In this document: positions 1 through 9,672 of the stretch, piece after piece
Position numbering within the stretch: position 1 is the stretch's first letter
Layout of the letters: each line of letters begins with the position of its first letter
Assembly: GCA_902536555.1 (NCBI GenBank)
Contig: CACAXR010000001.1
Span: forward strand, 124,001 to 188,000
Reading direction: 5' to 3'
DNA from: an uncultured Prochlorococcus sp.
GTDB taxonomy: Bacteria; Cyanobacteriota; Cyanobacteriia; PCC-6307; Cyanobiaceae
Length of the DNA: 64,000 bases
Translations under genes and position numbers: made by a program
Notes under the pieces: generated by a model
The model's input: only the letters and a program-made list of their open reading frames with translations
What the model was told of the DNA's origin: nothing
The model's database searches: none

Positions 1-1
1 C

Positions 2-739
2 AAAAAACTTAAAGGTCTTAATCCTGAAGGAATATTTACCCCTTTAGAATTAGATTTGTCAGATTTGAAAAATATTGTTGAAGTTCAGTCCAAAATTTTT
101 GATAATTTTGAAAATTTAGATTTACTAATCAATAATGCAGGCATTATGCATCCGCCTAAAACTCTTAGTGCCCAGGGATATGAAATACAATTTGCAGTTA
201 ATCATCTAGCTCACATGCTTTTGACCATTAAGCTACTTCCAATTATTGAAAAAAAAGAAGAATCTAGAATAGTGACGGTTACTTCCGGAGCACAATTTTT
301 TGGCAAAGTTGGTTGGAAAAATCTGAAAGCCGAGAACTACTACAATAAATGGGAATCTTACTCCAATAGCAAATTGGCAAATGTAATGTTTGCTTTGGAA
401 CTAAATGAAAACTTAAAGCACAAAAATATACTTTCTCTAGCTGCTCACCCAGGAATTGCAAAAACAAATCTCTTTACTGCTCAAAAACCTAACCCTAGTC
501 CATTAGAAATATTCTCCTTGGAATTATTTAGTCCTATTTTTCAAACTGCTGAGATGGGTGCTTTACCTCAACTTTTTGCAGCTACTTCACCAAAGGCAAG
601 AGGAGGTGAACATTATGGTCCTAGATTTAATTTCAGAGGTCATCCAAAACTTTCCCCTACTTCTCCTTTCGCCATGAATAAAAAAGAAAGAAAAAATTTA
701 TGGGAAAAAAGCCTTGAAATCCTAAGTAACTTCTTATAA
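2..739 (+). CDS. Short-chain dehydrogenase/reductase, 5' end outside window
   Basis: The reading frame is open from the first bases, so the N-terminus and the nucleotide-binding GxxxGxG motif lie upstream of the window. Visible are the SDR motif NNAG (LINNAGIMHPP) and the catalytic Tyr-Lys pair in YSNSK, about 55 residues apart as in classical SDRs. The length and the position of NNAG resemble the protochlorophyllide-reductase-like and retinol-dehydrogenase-like branch. The substrate cannot be deduced. It converges on the next gene, overlapping it by 6 bp. Confidence 0.85.
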   Translation, partial: KKLKGLNPEGIFTPLELDLSDLKNIVEVQSKIFDNFENLDLLINNAGIMHPPKTLSAQGYEIQFAVNHLAHMLLTIKLLPIIEKKEESRIVTVTSGAQFFGKVGWKNLKAENYYNKWESYSNSKLANVMFALELNENLKHKNILSLAAHPGIAKTNLFTAQKPNPSPLEIFSLELFSPIFQTAEMGALPQLFAATSPKARGGEHYGPRFNFRGHPKLSPTSPFAMNKKERKNLWEKSLEILSNFL

Positions 740-1000
740 ATTTTTCATTTTTACTAACTTCAGAAAATACTTCAAGATATGTAGTTCACTCTCTGAGAGT
801 TTCATAAATTCTGTTAAGGCATCATAATTTTTTTCATCAATTTTTTTTGACAATTCAATAAAACTATGATGATTTTCATTAACAAAGCGCTCAGCAATCT
901 GGGACGGAGTTAAACCCTGCTCAATTAATTCACCTGGAGCATTTTTCTCCCACTTTTCATAAAACCAAGAGAACCAATATTTTGCAGTATTTTCTTCCAT
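734..1000 (-). CDS. Conserved small acidic protein, paralogue of the 11430-11753 gene
   Basis: Encodes 88 aa with no membrane segment. The C-terminal half, FMKLSESELHILKYF, aligns with FLKLTECEMHVFRIL in the protein encoded at 11430-11753. Both begin with a W-F-x-W-containing segment and carry a central acidic helix, so the two form a paralogous family. I do not recognise a function. It overlaps the 3' end of the SDR gene tail to tail. Confidence 0.65.
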   Translation of the reverse strand: MEENTAKYWFSWFYEKWEKNAPGELIEQGLTPSQIAERFVNENHHSFIELSKKIDEKNYDALTEFMKLSESELHILKYFLKLVKMKNL

Positions 1001-1100
1001 TAATTAACTTTTCTTTGGCAAATACTATAAATACTAAAGAAAGATTTCATGATTGAATTACCCCTTAAATACAATTAATATAATTGCAATTATAAATTTA

Positions 1101-2531
1101 ATGATAGATAATCATTCAAGTAAAAGAAATATTAATCTTGTAATTGGATTAGGTAAATCTGGATTTTGGGCTGCCAAGTATTTGAGAAGCATCAATAAGA
1201 GAGTAATTGTTTGGGAAAGTAAAGGTGGGATAGAATTCTTAGAAAGAAAATCAGAATTAGAAGAGCTTAATATACTAGTTTCTCTGAATAAAGAATTTGT
1301 TTTTGAAGAAATTCAACCTTTTGTGAAAGAGATCGAATCAGTTGTTGTAAGTCCATCAATACCTTTTGACCACATAACTATTATCGAATTAAAAAAAAAG
1401 GGAATTAAAGTAATTGGAGAAATTAATGTTGCATGGGAAATTTTAAAAGACACAAATTGGATAGGTATTACTGGCACTAATGGCAAGACTACTGTTACTC
1501 ATCTGCTAAGCCATATACTCTGCGATACTGGATTATATGCTCCTTTTGCTGGAAATATTGGTACACCTTTATGTAAATATGCTCACTCCAAAAAACATGA
1601 AAAAATTGATTGGGTTGTAGCTGAATTAAGCAGTTATCAAATAGAAATATCTCCAGAAGTAAAACCTAATATTGGAATATGGACAACCTTCACAGAAGAT
1701 CATCTTGAAAGACATAAAACACTTGAAAACTATTTCAACATAAAAAAAAGCTTGCTAGAAAAATCTGATTTTAGAATTTATAATTATGACGATAAAAACC
1801 TAAGAAATCACTACAGTTCACTATCACGAGGAATTTGGATAACAAGTAGTTTCGATAAATCAAATTTTATTCCATGCGATTATTGGATAGATGATCAAGC
1901 ATACATTGTTGAGAGAGGAAAGAAATTATTCAAACTTGAACATTTTTCTTTAAAAGGAATACATAATCTTCAAAATCTTTTATTGGTAATTGCAGCAGCA
2001 AGAAAAGTTGGATTATCTGGGAAGAAGATTAAAGATTCTTTATCTAATTACAAACAATTACCTCATAGGATGGAAACAATTTATAAAAATAATGATCTGG
2101 AAATAATTAATGATAGTAAAGCTACAAATTTTGACTCATCTATTGCAGGAATAAGTTCAATTGAAGGTCAAATAATAATCATTGCTGGGGGTAGATTAAA
2201 AGGGAACGAATATAGTGAGTGGATAAAAGTTTTAAAGAAAAAAGTTAAATGTGTTTTCCTTTTTGGAGAAAGCTCAAAAGTCCTAAAAATGGCTCTTATT
2301 AATGAAGGATTTAAAAAAAATATTTTTGAATTTCCAGAACTAAAAGAGCTTTTAAATTTCGTTTTTCATTATTTACAAAATAATAAGGTTGGAACATTAT
2401 TATTCTCACCTTCATGCTCTAGTTTTGATCAATTTAAAAATTATGAAGAGCGTGGAGATTATTTCAAGAAACTAATAAGTGAAAAATTAAAGGTTAATAA
2501 ATCCATTTTTTGTTCAAGTATCATTTCGTAA
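1101..2531 (+). CDS. murD: UDP-N-acetylmuramoylalanine--D-glutamate ligase
   Basis: Cytoplasmic Mur ligase that adds D-glutamate to UDP-MurNAc-L-Ala in peptidoglycan synthesis, using ATP. The 476-aa protein has an N-terminal Rossmann-like domain (VIGLGKSG near residue 16). The ATP P-loop GTNGKTT lies near residue 125, followed by a central domain containing the family motif TEDHLERH, and a C-terminal ligase domain. The start is the ATG at 1101. An upstream in-frame TTG at 1053 would add 16 AT-rich residues not expected for the family. Confidence 0.95.
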   Translation: MIDNHSSKRNINLVIGLGKSGFWAAKYLRSINKRVIVWESKGGIEFLERKSELEELNILVSLNKEFVFEEIQPFVKEIESVVVSPSIPFDHITIIELKKKGIKVIGEINVAWEILKDTNWIGITGTNGKTTVTHLLSHILCDTGLYAPFAGNIGTPLCKYAHSKKHEKIDWVVAELSSYQIEISPEVKPNIGIWTTFTEDHLERHKTLENYFNIKKSLLEKSDFRIYNYDDKNLRNHYSSLSRGIWITSSFDKSNFIPCDYWIDDQAYIVERGKKLFKLEHFSLKGIHNLQNLLLVIAAARKVGLSGKKIKDSLSNYKQLPHRMETIYKNNDLEIINDSKATNFDSSIAGISSIEGQIIIIAGGRLKGNEYSEWIKVLKKKVKCVFLFGESSKVLKMALINEGFKKNIFEFPELKELLNFVFHYLQNNKVGTLLFSPSCSSFDQFKNYEERGDYFKKLISEKLKVNKSIFCSSIIS

Positions 2532-2617
2532 TTTTCAGGTCGGTCATCACAACCGTATCCCCTCTAGCAAATATTCATTTAATTAGTTAGATTTTAACTA
2601 TAAATTAACTAACAGAG

Positions 2618-2932
2618 ATGAGTGAATCTAACAATTTACCTCAAGCAATAAGTCATAAAAAATTAAGTTACTTGATGCTTAAGGCACAAAAGGATTCTCA
2701 TTTTTCTGATGAACTAGCAGAAATAGAAAGCCCCGAAAAAAGAGAATTTGAAGATTTAATCAACAATTGGGAAGCTTCAACTAAGAAATTAGTTAATGAG
2801 TTATCAAAAAGAAAAGAGAATTTATTAAAAGATAAATCACCAAATTCTTTAATTGCTCTTGGTGCTATGGAAGTTCACCTTAATATGGCTTTGCAAGCCT
2901 TAAATGCATTTAATAAAGGAGTTGATGGTTAA
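2618..2932 (+). CDS. Conserved hypothetical protein
   Basis: Encodes 104 aa, mostly helical and charged, with no signal peptide or membrane segment. The segment LIALGAMEVHLNMALQALNAF is a plausible amphipathic helix. The body looks like a small cyanobacterial conserved protein, but I do not recognise a function. It converges with the pirin gene 14 bp downstream. Confidence 0.65.
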   Translation: MSESNNLPQAISHKKLSYLMLKAQKDSHFSDELAEIESPEKREFEDLINNWEASTKKLVNELSKRKENLLKDKSPNSLIALGAMEVHLNMALQALNAFNKGVDG

Positions 2933-2946
2933 AAGTAACGGATAAA

Positions 2947-3678
2947 CTACAAGGAAGGCATCGAAAATAAGAGAAAATCTAGATCTTTTTCAGTATTTAT
3001 AGAGACATCATTATAATTATTAACTTCAAATCCCAATCCATCTCCAGTACCGAGACATATATTTAAATTAGAGTCTTTACTTTTTAATAAAAGATTACCT
3101 TCTATTATTTGTATCCAATTATATTTATCGATATTTAATGGCAATTTTTTTTCTTTAATAGGTTTATATTTACAACGCCATAAAGAGATTTTTTGATTTA
3201 GAAAAAGCTTATTATTTTGACCGTTTTTATAATTAAAAATAAGATTATCCGACAACTTTTCATTTAATGAAATTTGATCATATCGAGGTTTGATATTTTC
3301 TTTTTGAGGATATATCCAAATCTGGAACAACTTACAGCTCTCATTTTCTTCATTCTTCTCGCTATGAGAGATTCCAGTACCCGCGGACATAACTTGGATT
3401 TCATCTTTGTGAATTTTTCCAAGATTATTTAACGAGTCTCTATGAGTTATTGCTCCTTTTGTTACGACAGTAATTATTTCCATATTTTCATGAGAATGAG
3501 TATTAAATCCTGTATTAGGAGAAATAATATCTTCGTTTATAACTCTAATTTTCCCAAAATTATCCCATTTTGGATCTCTATGCTCTCCGAAGGAAAATGA
3601 ATGCATCGAATTTAGCCATTCTCTAGTCGATCTAAATCTTTCGTGTGATTTCCTTATTTTAATTATTTTCAAAGACAT
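2947..3678 (-). CDS. Pirin family protein
   Basis: Bicupin of the pirin/YhhW family, whose members bind iron and in some cases have quercetin 2,3-dioxygenase activity. The 243-aa protein starts with the usual FGEHRDPKW segment. It carries the metal-ligand signature HSHENMEII, a following H-x-D-E-I-Q and GTGISHSE, so the N-terminal cupin site looks intact. The ATG at 3678 is preferred to an upstream non-ATG codon. The in vivo substrate is unknown. Confidence 0.9.
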   Translation of the reverse strand: MSLKIIKIRKSHERFRSTREWLNSMHSFSFGEHRDPKWDNFGKIRVINEDIISPNTGFNTHSHENMEIITVVTKGAITHRDSLNNLGKIHKDEIQVMSAGTGISHSEKNEENESCKLFQIWIYPQKENIKPRYDQISLNEKLSDNLIFNYKNGQNNKLFLNQKISLWRCKYKPIKEKKLPLNIDKYNWIQIIEGNLLLKSKDSNLNICLGTGDGLGFEVNNYNDVSINTEKDLDFLLFSMPSL

Positions 3679-3767
3679 AAATACCAAGTAATAAATATAT
3701 GGTGTATTTGTGTAAATTAAATATTTTTGAAAAGTATAAATTATGAATAATTGGAATAACTTTCTAG

Positions 3768-3896
3768 TTATTTGTTAATTTTACTTTGTGCTTTATTTGC
3801 TTTATTAATTATTTTTTTTGCTTCTTCTCTTGTAGAACATTTTTCTGCCTCAACATTCAAGTTTTTTAGTTTATTTAATTGTTTTGAAATTTTCAT
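3768..3896 (-). CDS. Small basic coiled-coil-like protein
   Basis: Encodes 42 aa beginning MKISKQLNKLKNLNVEA and rich in Lys/Glu, with one Cys. The composition suggests a short helix pair. It has a clean ATG and stop and lies between the pirin and DUF1643 genes on the same strand. Function is not recognised. Confidence 0.5.
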   Translation of the reverse strand: MKISKQLNKLKNLNVEAEKCSTREEAKKIINKANKAQSKINK

Positions 3897-3978
3897 ATAA
3901 GATTAACTTAACAAATAGAAATTAACATATATTTAATGGAATAGCTAAAAATACTGGTTTGCATTTGAGCATTACTAC

Positions 3979-4515
3979 CTAAAGATAAGATTGGAGGATG
4001 GAATTATCAGAACAGTAAAGAGGATGTATTGGATTATCTTTGATTGTTTTCTTAATTAAAAGCGGACCAAGAGGATTATCAAAATTATTTTTCCTAATTG
4101 AGTTATATTGGATTATTTTTTTTGATATTCTTTTATTTCTATTTAGAAATTTACCTTTATTACCCCAACCTAACCATAAATCACAATTTTTATTTTCAGA
4201 CCAGTGTTTTAAGTTTTTATAAATATGCTTATTGTTTAGATAACCCACAGGTTTTTTGTGATTAAAAAGTTTTTCTGGTTTGCTTGAAATAAGAGCAAAT
4301 AAATTGATTAATTTTACTTTGCCGTAATTATTGTTTTTCGAAATTTTGATTATCTTTTTTGTTGTATTATCTAAGAAAACTTCATCCGATAAAGAGGGAT
4401 TTAAACCAATAAAAATAATTTCCTTTGTAGATTTAGAAATCTTATAACTTAAACTCCATCTATATAGTTTGTTATCACTTATTAAACAATTTCTTTCTAG
4501 AAATAAATTTTTCAA
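3979..4515 (-). CDS. DUF1643 family protein
   Basis: Encodes 178 aa with the family hallmarks: an IGLNPSLSDE-like segment near the N-terminus, a central LINLFALISSKP segment and a WGNKG motif. DUF1643 proteins have no established biochemical activity. The start overlaps the stop of the upstream DUF2214 gene by 4 bp, so the two are probably co-transcribed and translationally coupled. Confidence 0.85.
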   Translation of the reverse strand: MKNLFLERNCLISDNKLYRWSLSYKISKSTKEIIFIGLNPSLSDEVFLDNTTKKIIKISKNNNYGKVKLINLFALISSKPEKLFNHKKPVGYLNNKHIYKNLKHWSENKNCDLWLGWGNKGKFLNRNKRISKKIIQYNSIRKNNFDNPLGPLLIKKTIKDNPIHPLYCSDNSILQSYL

Positions 4516-4997
4516 CCTAAACCTACACCTCTAGCCATAAGAGTGGCAAACAAGGGTATTGTTGCAAAGCCTACTAATTCAGTTGTAATGATAAGTCTGA
4601 ACCTATTAACTAGATTCTCAGATATTTCAGGTAATTTATTCTTACTTAATGGAATAGCCCATAAGATATATGTTGTTGTTGGGTATAAAGAAAGTAATCC
4701 AACCAGAATGTAAAGAGAAACCTTTATCCAAAACACAGGGTTACCTGTATAAAAATCACCTCCTTGACCAAAATACTTAACACGCAAAATCCCAGTAACT
4801 AGTATTGCAACTCCTGCCAAACCATAAACCACATCTGCAATTATCATTGAGATCGTCTCGTTTCTATTAAGACCTACTTTGAGAGTCAATCTTTCAAACA
4901 AAAGAGAACCGAAACACAAAATAATTCCTAAATAATGAACATATGCTACTAATGCACTTTTGGCAATTTCACCAGTTAATAAAGTTCCTAATAACAT
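4512..4997 (-). CDS. DUF2214 integral membrane protein
   Basis: Encodes about 161 aa with four predicted hydrophobic spans. Features include a His in the first helix (YVHYLG), a conserved LTLKVG segment and a family-typical GDFYTGNPVFW-like loop. DUF2214 proteins are cyanobacterial or proteobacterial inner-membrane proteins of unknown role. An ATG at 4997 is chosen over TTG at 5003. It is the first gene of a two-gene unit with DUF1643. Confidence 0.85.
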   Translation of the reverse strand: MLLGTLLTGEIAKSALVAYVHYLGIILCFGSLLFERLTLKVGLNRNETISMIIADVVYGLAGVAILVTGILRVKYFGQGGDFYTGNPVFWIKVSLYILVGLLSLYPTTTYILWAIPLSKNKLPEISENLVNRFRLIITTELVGFATIPLFATLMARGVGLG

Positions 4998-5084
4998 GTT
5001 CAAGTCAAAATTTATACAATCCTAACCACCAAATGAAGAATTTGTTTAGAAATAAATTAATAACTTAAAAGCAAGGTATTAAAT

Positions 5085-5834
5085 CTAAGACTCTAAATAC
5101 CTTTTCTGGCCATCTTCAAAAAAATCCTTTTTATTCCATACTTCGATTACATCTGGGAAGTGTTTTTCCATACAATTATCACAAACCCCATGACTGAATC
5201 TAATATCACTAATTTTCGAAAGATATTTTTCTAAATGCATCCAATCGCCCTCCTTATTTTTCACTTCTCTGCAATATGAACATACAGATAAAATTCCTTC
5301 CTGTTTATGCAAATTAGACAATGCATCTAGCAAATTTAATGATTTTTTTCTAAGCTCTAAAAATGAAACTATTTGCTTGGATAATAATTCCATAATATTA
5401 AATTGTTGTGTAGTTAGATTTCCTGGCTTTCTATCTATTACACAAAGAGTTCCAAGCTTATTACCATCACTATTTCTAAGGGGAAAACCTGCATAAAAAC
5501 GAATCTTTGGGTCTCCAGTTACCAATGGATTATTTATAAATCTTTCATCTTGGAAAGCATCATGAATAATTAATGGGCTATTTTCTTTTATTGCATGCGT
5601 ACAAAAAGACCAATCCCTTCTAGTTTCTGATATTTGAAGTCCTATTTTGGATTTAAACCATTGTTTATCTTTGTCTACCAAAGTCATTAAAGAAATAGGC
5701 ACATTACAGGTTTTAGCAGCAATTTTTGTAATATCGTCATAACATGATTCTGGCTTTGTTCCCAAAATCCTATATTCTGCTAAAGCTTTTAATCTTCTTT
5801 CCTCTTCTTCTTTTTTTGATACAAGATTCTGCAT
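5085..5834 (-). CDS. GAF-domain protein with C-terminal double-CxxC module
   Basis: Encodes 249 aa. Residues ~20-165 form a GAF domain of the type found next to sensor kinases and cyclases (IRFYAGFPLR, GTLCVID). The C-terminus carries CSYCREVKNKEGDW and later VCDNCMEKHFP. This is a Cys-pair module known at the ends of PAS/GAF signalling proteins and possibly binds metal. No kinase, cyclase or DNA-binding domain follows, so this is a stand-alone sensor or adaptor. The ligand is unknown. Confidence 0.8.
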   Translation of the reverse strand: MQNLVSKKEEEERRLKALAEYRILGTKPESCYDDITKIAAKTCNVPISLMTLVDKDKQWFKSKIGLQISETRRDWSFCTHAIKENSPLIIHDAFQDERFINNPLVTGDPKIRFYAGFPLRNSDGNKLGTLCVIDRKPGNLTTQQFNIMELLSKQIVSFLELRKKSLNLLDALSNLHKQEGILSVCSYCREVKNKEGDWMHLEKYLSKISDIRFSHGVCDNCMEKHFPDVIEVWNKKDFFEDGQKRYLES

Positions 5835-5950
5835 TAATCTTCACCAATAATTAAAACTTTAAAATTAAAGTTTCTTCAAAAAACTTTTTCCTTCTAATAC
5901 TTAATAAAAAAAAGATAAACTTATTGATTTGTTACTTACTGATTAGTTTC

Positions 5951-7183
5951 TTAATGTTTTAACTTTGAGACTGCCATCCCAGCGATCCATCCACTTGTCC
6001 AACAATGTTGAAAATTAAATCCACCTGTGATCCCATCTACATCCAAAACTTCTCCAGAAAAAAATAACCCTGGACAAATTAAGCTCTCCATACTTTTAAA
6101 ATTAACCTCATTAGTTTTTACGCCTCCGGAAGTAACAAATTCCTCTCCAAATGGACCTTTGCCTGAAATTATATATTTATCCCTCATTAGAGTATTTATC
6201 ATTTTCTCTCTTTCATCCGCCAGTAAATCAGCCCAATTTTTCTCTTTATCAATGCCTATTTTCTTTAATAAAAAAATCCATAATCTTTTTGTTAATAGTG
6301 GCACAGGTCTACTATTAATAAGATTCACCTTGCCTTTATTTAATCTTAAATGATTAACTTTTTCTTTTAATTCCTTGTAACTTAAAGAAGACCATTTAAT
6401 GATTAGATTAAATTTATATTTTTGGCTATAAAGTTCCCTTGCTGCAATTGATGAAAGTTTTAATACTGCTGGCCCACTAAACCCCCAATGCGTTATTAGT
6501 AAATCGCCTCTATTTTGAAAATTCTTATTGTTTAATTTAATTTCTATATCTATGCCCTTTATTGATACCCCACTACATTCATCCAAATTTGGTTCTTTTG
6601 TAGAAAAAGTAAAAAGCGATGGTACAGGTTTAACAATGTTGTGTCCAAGATTTTGAGCTAATTTATATCCGCTTGGATTACCTCCAGTTGAAAGAATAAT
6701 ATTTTTTGCAGTTACCTTTGCATTTTTAAGACTAAAAATATTGAATATATTATCTGGAGTTTTTGAAATTTCTTTTACAAAAAATTTTGTTAATATCTCG
6801 ACGTTTTTTGATAAAGCACTTTTTCTCAAACAATCAATAACATCTGAAGAAGAATTAGATACTGGGAAAACTCTTAGATCTTCCTCAATTTTTAATTTTA
6901 ACCCTTTTTTCTCAAACCAATCATATACATCTCCAGCAGCAAAACGATTAAATGATTCCAAGAGCTGAATTCCACCTCTAGGGTAATTCTCAACTAGTTC
7001 ATTCGGTATCCATGTCGCATTAGTGACGTTACATCTTCCCCCTCCACTAATCCTTACTTTCTCCATAAGTTTTGAAGTGCCTTCAAGAATTATTATTCTT
7101 TTAACCCCATTTTCAGCAGCAGTTATTGCTGTCATAAAACCGGCAGCACCGCCTCCTATAACTGCTAAATCAAAAGGTTCCAA
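5951..7183 (-). CDS. HI0933-like FAD-dependent oxidoreductase
   Basis: Encodes 410 aa. The N-terminal dinucleotide-binding motif is VIGGGAAG, followed by RISGGGRCN, the signature of the HI0933/YhiN flavoprotein family. The C-terminus contains GEVLDVDGITGGFNFQ, the second FAD-contact motif. Length and motifs are complete. Substrate is unknown; the family has been loosely linked to flavin-dependent oxidation or RNA modification without firm proof. Confidence 0.9.
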   Translation of the reverse strand: MEPFDLAVIGGGAAGFMTAITAAENGVKRIIILEGTSKLMEKVRISGGGRCNVTNATWIPNELVENYPRGGIQLLESFNRFAAGDVYDWFEKKGLKLKIEEDLRVFPVSNSSSDVIDCLRKSALSKNVEILTKFFVKEISKTPDNIFNIFSLKNAKVTAKNIILSTGGNPSGYKLAQNLGHNIVKPVPSLFTFSTKEPNLDECSGVSIKGIDIEIKLNNKNFQNRGDLLITHWGFSGPAVLKLSSIAARELYSQKYKFNLIIKWSSLSYKELKEKVNHLRLNKGKVNLINSRPVPLLTKRLWIFLLKKIGIDKEKNWADLLADEREKMINTLMRDKYIISGKGPFGEEFVTSGGVKTNEVNFKSMESLICPGLFFSGEVLDVDGITGGFNFQHCWTSGWIAGMAVSKLKH

Positions 7184-7369
7184 AAGCTTATTATTTAATA
7201 TGTTTCAATCTGATAATAGCAAGGCGTTACAAAGAAAAATTACTCCAAAAACCATAAAAAATAAATCAAAAAACTTAAAAAAATGCAAAATAGATAGCTA
7301 AAATTCACTAATTTTTAAATTTCTAAAAAAATCAACGCATTCGTTATTTTTATGCTTTAACTTTATTAA

Positions 7370-7606
7370 ATGAGACTAATGTTTTCTTACGTTAAATATT
7401 CTGAGGCCAGTTTTCCTATGACTGGTCAATATACTGCTCTTCTTTTAATAACTTCTGTTATTTGGGTTCTACTTTGGTTTGGATATAGACAAAATAAGAT
7501 AAATGATGAGATCAAGAAAAAAGAAAAAGAAGATAGAATTAATGCGAAAGTTCAAAGAAGAAAGAAGTTAGAGAGTTTGTACCCTACTAATAAAAAAACT
7601 GTTTAA
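7370..7606 (+). CDS. Single-span membrane protein with charged tail
   Basis: Encodes 78 aa. A transmembrane helix (TALLLITSVIWVLLWFGY) is followed by a highly charged Lys/Glu/Arg tail, suggesting one span with a cytosolic coiled coil. An internal ATG (MTGQY) could be the true start. It is followed closely by another tiny membrane protein. Function is not recognised. Confidence 0.6.
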   Translation: MRLMFSYVKYSEASFPMTGQYTALLLITSVIWVLLWFGYRQNKINDEIKKKEKEDRINAKVQRRKKLESLYPTNKKTV

Positions 7607-7626
7607 AATTAATTTTTTTAGAAAAT

Positions 7627-7725
7627 ATGACAAAAAATAATTTCAAATCACTAATTCAGTACTTACCAGGGATTTTGATTCTTATTTATGTATTCTTTTT
7701 AGCATTTACTCAATTTATAAAATAA
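7627..7725 (+). CDS. Tiny single-span membrane protein, 32 aa
   Basis: Starts MTKNNFKSLIQYLPGIL and is almost entirely one hydrophobic helix. It sits 20 bp after the preceding small membrane protein, suggesting a two-gene unit. The size resembles small photosynthetic-complex subunits, but it matches none that I recognise. Confidence 0.5.
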   Translation: MTKNNFKSLIQYLPGILILIYVFFLAFTQFIK

Positions 7726-7746
7726 AATTTCTAAAAATTATTCGTT

Positions 7747-8619
7747 TTGATTGGAATCCTTTCTGCTTTTGGAGCTGCTACTTCTTGGACATATGCGTGC
7801 TTTATTTGGCGCGCGCAAACTCAAAAATATAAATCAATAGATATTAATTTAACAAAAAATATAATAGCTTTTTTAATTTTTATACCTGCTTTTATCAATC
7901 TAAGTTCTACAACAGCATTAAAAAACATATTTATACTGCTAATTAGTGGAATAATAGGTATTGGTTTAGGTGATACTTTCTATTTAAAGTCACTACAAAC
8001 AATTGGCACAAGAAAAACTTTATCTATAGAAACTCTTTCTCCGTTAATGGCAGCTTTGTCAGGAGAATTTTTTATTAATGAAAATTTAACAACTAAATCA
8101 TGGGTTGGAATAATTATAGTAACGATTTCGCTATTCATAATTCTCAGAAAAGGTAACGATTTTAAAGAGGAAAACGCCTCTTTCTCAGAAAAAAATAACT
8201 TTAAGATTTTTGCTTTTCCTTTTTTATCAGTTTTATGTGCTGTTCTTGGAGGTCTTTTATCAAGGATGGTTTTCCTTCAAAGCAATTTATCTCCTTTCCT
8301 TACAACTGAAATAAGATTATTAGGTGCAATAATTTTTTTGATTAGTCTAAAAGGATTTAAGATTAATTTTTTCTTAAAAAAAATAGAAAAAAAACAACAA
8401 AAAAGATTTTTAATTTCAATAATTCTTGGAACAAATATAGGAATATTGCTACAACAAGTTGTTTTTAAAACCCTTCCCATAGGAGTAGGATGGGCTTTAT
8501 TAAGCACATCTCCTGTAATTTCCTTATTTTTTGCTAAGAATGAGGAAAGAGAAATTACCAAAAAAATAATATTTTTTACTTGTTTTTTATTTTTTGGCTT
8601 GACATTAATAATTCTTTAA
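7747..8619 (+). CDS. EamA/DMT-superfamily transporter
   Basis: Encodes 290 aa with about ten hydrophobic spans arranged as two homologous halves. Each half ends in a segment typical of EamA domains (GDTFYLKSLQTIG and LQQVVFKTLPIGVGWALLST). These are metabolite or drug exporters; the substrate cannot be told. Translation appears to start at TTG 7747, as no in-frame ATG lies between the upstream stop and the first helix. Confidence 0.85.
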   Translation: MIGILSAFGAATSWTYACFIWRAQTQKYKSIDINLTKNIIAFLIFIPAFINLSSTTALKNIFILLISGIIGIGLGDTFYLKSLQTIGTRKTLSIETLSPLMAALSGEFFINENLTTKSWVGIIIVTISLFIILRKGNDFKEENASFSEKNNFKIFAFPFLSVLCAVLGGLLSRMVFLQSNLSPFLTTEIRLLGAIIFLISLKGFKINFFLKKIEKKQQKRFLISIILGTNIGILLQQVVFKTLPIGVGWALLSTSPVISLFFAKNEEREITKKIIFFTCFLFFGLTLIIL

Positions 8620-8697
8620 TCTCTGTGTTAATGTAAAAAATACTCATGTTAATAGAAATCAGATTAAATAAAATTAGCCTATAAACACTCAGAACCA

Positions 8698-8814
8698 ATG
8701 AAAATTTTAAAGAAAAAAAGACTAGGCACTATGGAGGTTTATGTAATTTTTCTAAGCTGTATTTATGCAGGCTTTATAGGTTATAAATCTCTCTTAAATG
8801 TTTTATTTACTTGA
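8698..8814 (+). CDS. Tiny single-span membrane protein, 38 aa
   Basis: Encodes a Lys-rich N-terminus (MKILKKKRLG) followed by a hydrophobic helix, with ATG and stop well defined. It converges tail to tail with the next minus-strand small gene. Function is not recognised. Confidence 0.5.
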   Translation: MKILKKKRLGTMEVYVIFLSCIYAGFIGYKSLLNVLFT

Positions 8815-8816
8815 AA

Positions 8817-8951
8817 TTAATTAATTCTTTCTAATGATTTAATCAACTTACCTCCATCTTGGTCATCATCATCGTTAGAAGCAAAAAATAAAAAAAATAT
8901 CCCTAGAGAAGCTATAGATAGCGAAATTGACAATACAGAAAGCTCATCCAT
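8817..8951 (-). CDS. Small membrane protein with acidic DDDDxDGG tail
   Basis: Encodes 44 aa: a hydrophobic helix (LSIASLGIFFLFF) followed by ASNDDDDQDGGKL. The helix plus Asp-rich DQDGG motif recurs in the protein at 10088-10270, so the two are likely paralogues. The acidic tail could bind a cation, but that is speculation. Confidence 0.55.
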   Translation of the reverse strand: MDELSVLSISLSIASLGIFFLFFASNDDDDQDGGKLIKSLERIN

Positions 8952-9070
8952 AAATTAGAAATTTATTTTATGATAAACGAAAAAAAATAAAAGACAGTAA
9001 AGAAATACACATTCTCTAAAATAAATATTTCTTTTATTTGTAAAATGAAAAAACACATCCGAACTATTTC

Positions 9071-9346
9071 GTGAAAGTTCTAATATCTTCCCCTTGTAGT
9101 GCAAGCGTAATAATTAAGTATGGAATAAAAAGTTGGCCTATTTGGGAATGTGAGCCAAGCAAATTTCAATGGAATTACGATGATAAGGAAATTTGCTTAA
9201 TTATTGAAGGTCAAGCGAAAATAAGTACCCAAAACGGTGACATTTACTTAATTAAAGCTGGAGATCTAGTTGAGTTTCCTGCTGGACTTAACTGCGAATG
9301 GCAAGTAACCAAAAGTATTAAAAAACATTATCGATTGGGTAGCTAA
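9071..9346 (+). CDS. Small cupin (DUF861-type)
   Basis: Encodes 91 aa, a single-domain cupin with the WECEPSKFQWNYDDKE-type entry, a GDIYLIKAGDLVEFPAG turn motif and a final W-containing strand. This is the pattern of the DUF861 (ureidoglycine aminohydrolase-like) cupins found singly in many cyanobacteria. Translation starts at GTG 9071. Substrate is unknown. Confidence 0.8.
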   Translation: MKVLISSPCSASVIIKYGIKSWPIWECEPSKFQWNYDDKEICLIIEGQAKISTQNGDIYLIKAGDLVEFPAGLNCEWQVTKSIKKHYRLGS

Positions 9347-9437
9347 ATTAAAGAAAAAAGATTTTTTCTTCTTTACTGTCAAGTCAATGTAGATAAAATA
9401 TGGTTAATAAATAATTTTCAAGAAGGAAACTAATATT

Positions 9438-9608
9438 ATGCCTTTTACTGATCAGGAATATTTTGAGGTTATAGAAAAAAACGAAATAGTAAAAAAGGCC
9501 TTTGAAAATATTAAGCAAATTTGCATTGATTTACAAAAACAAACAAATTGCCCTGAAGAGGATCTAAAAGATTTTCTTGAATTTATTTCTAAACAATGGA
9601 ATAAATAA
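9438..9608 (+). CDS. Small acidic helical protein, 56 aa
   Basis: Begins MPFTDQEYFEVIEKNE and ends in a helix LKDFLEFISKQWNK. A GAAGGAAAC Shine-Dalgarno-like sequence precedes the ATG. The pattern of a Cys-containing helix, an acidic turn and a terminal helix resembles the small protein at 35530-35715, a possible distant relative. Function unknown. Confidence 0.55.
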   Translation: MPFTDQEYFEVIEKNEIVKKAFENIKQICIDLQKQTNCPEEDLKDFLEFISKQWNK

Positions 9609-9672
9609 TGATTAACAAGCTTTTTAAATACTAAATTTAAAATTTCAATTTAGTTTTCTGACACAATAAGTT

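Noticed and set aside
1053-1100. Upstream TTG start for murD
   Set aside because: The 16 extra residues are not family-like and the ATG at 1101 gives the normal MurD N-terminus.
2543-2557. Terminator after murD (CGGT/ACCG hairpin)
   Set aside because: Stem of only four base pairs and no T-run follows.
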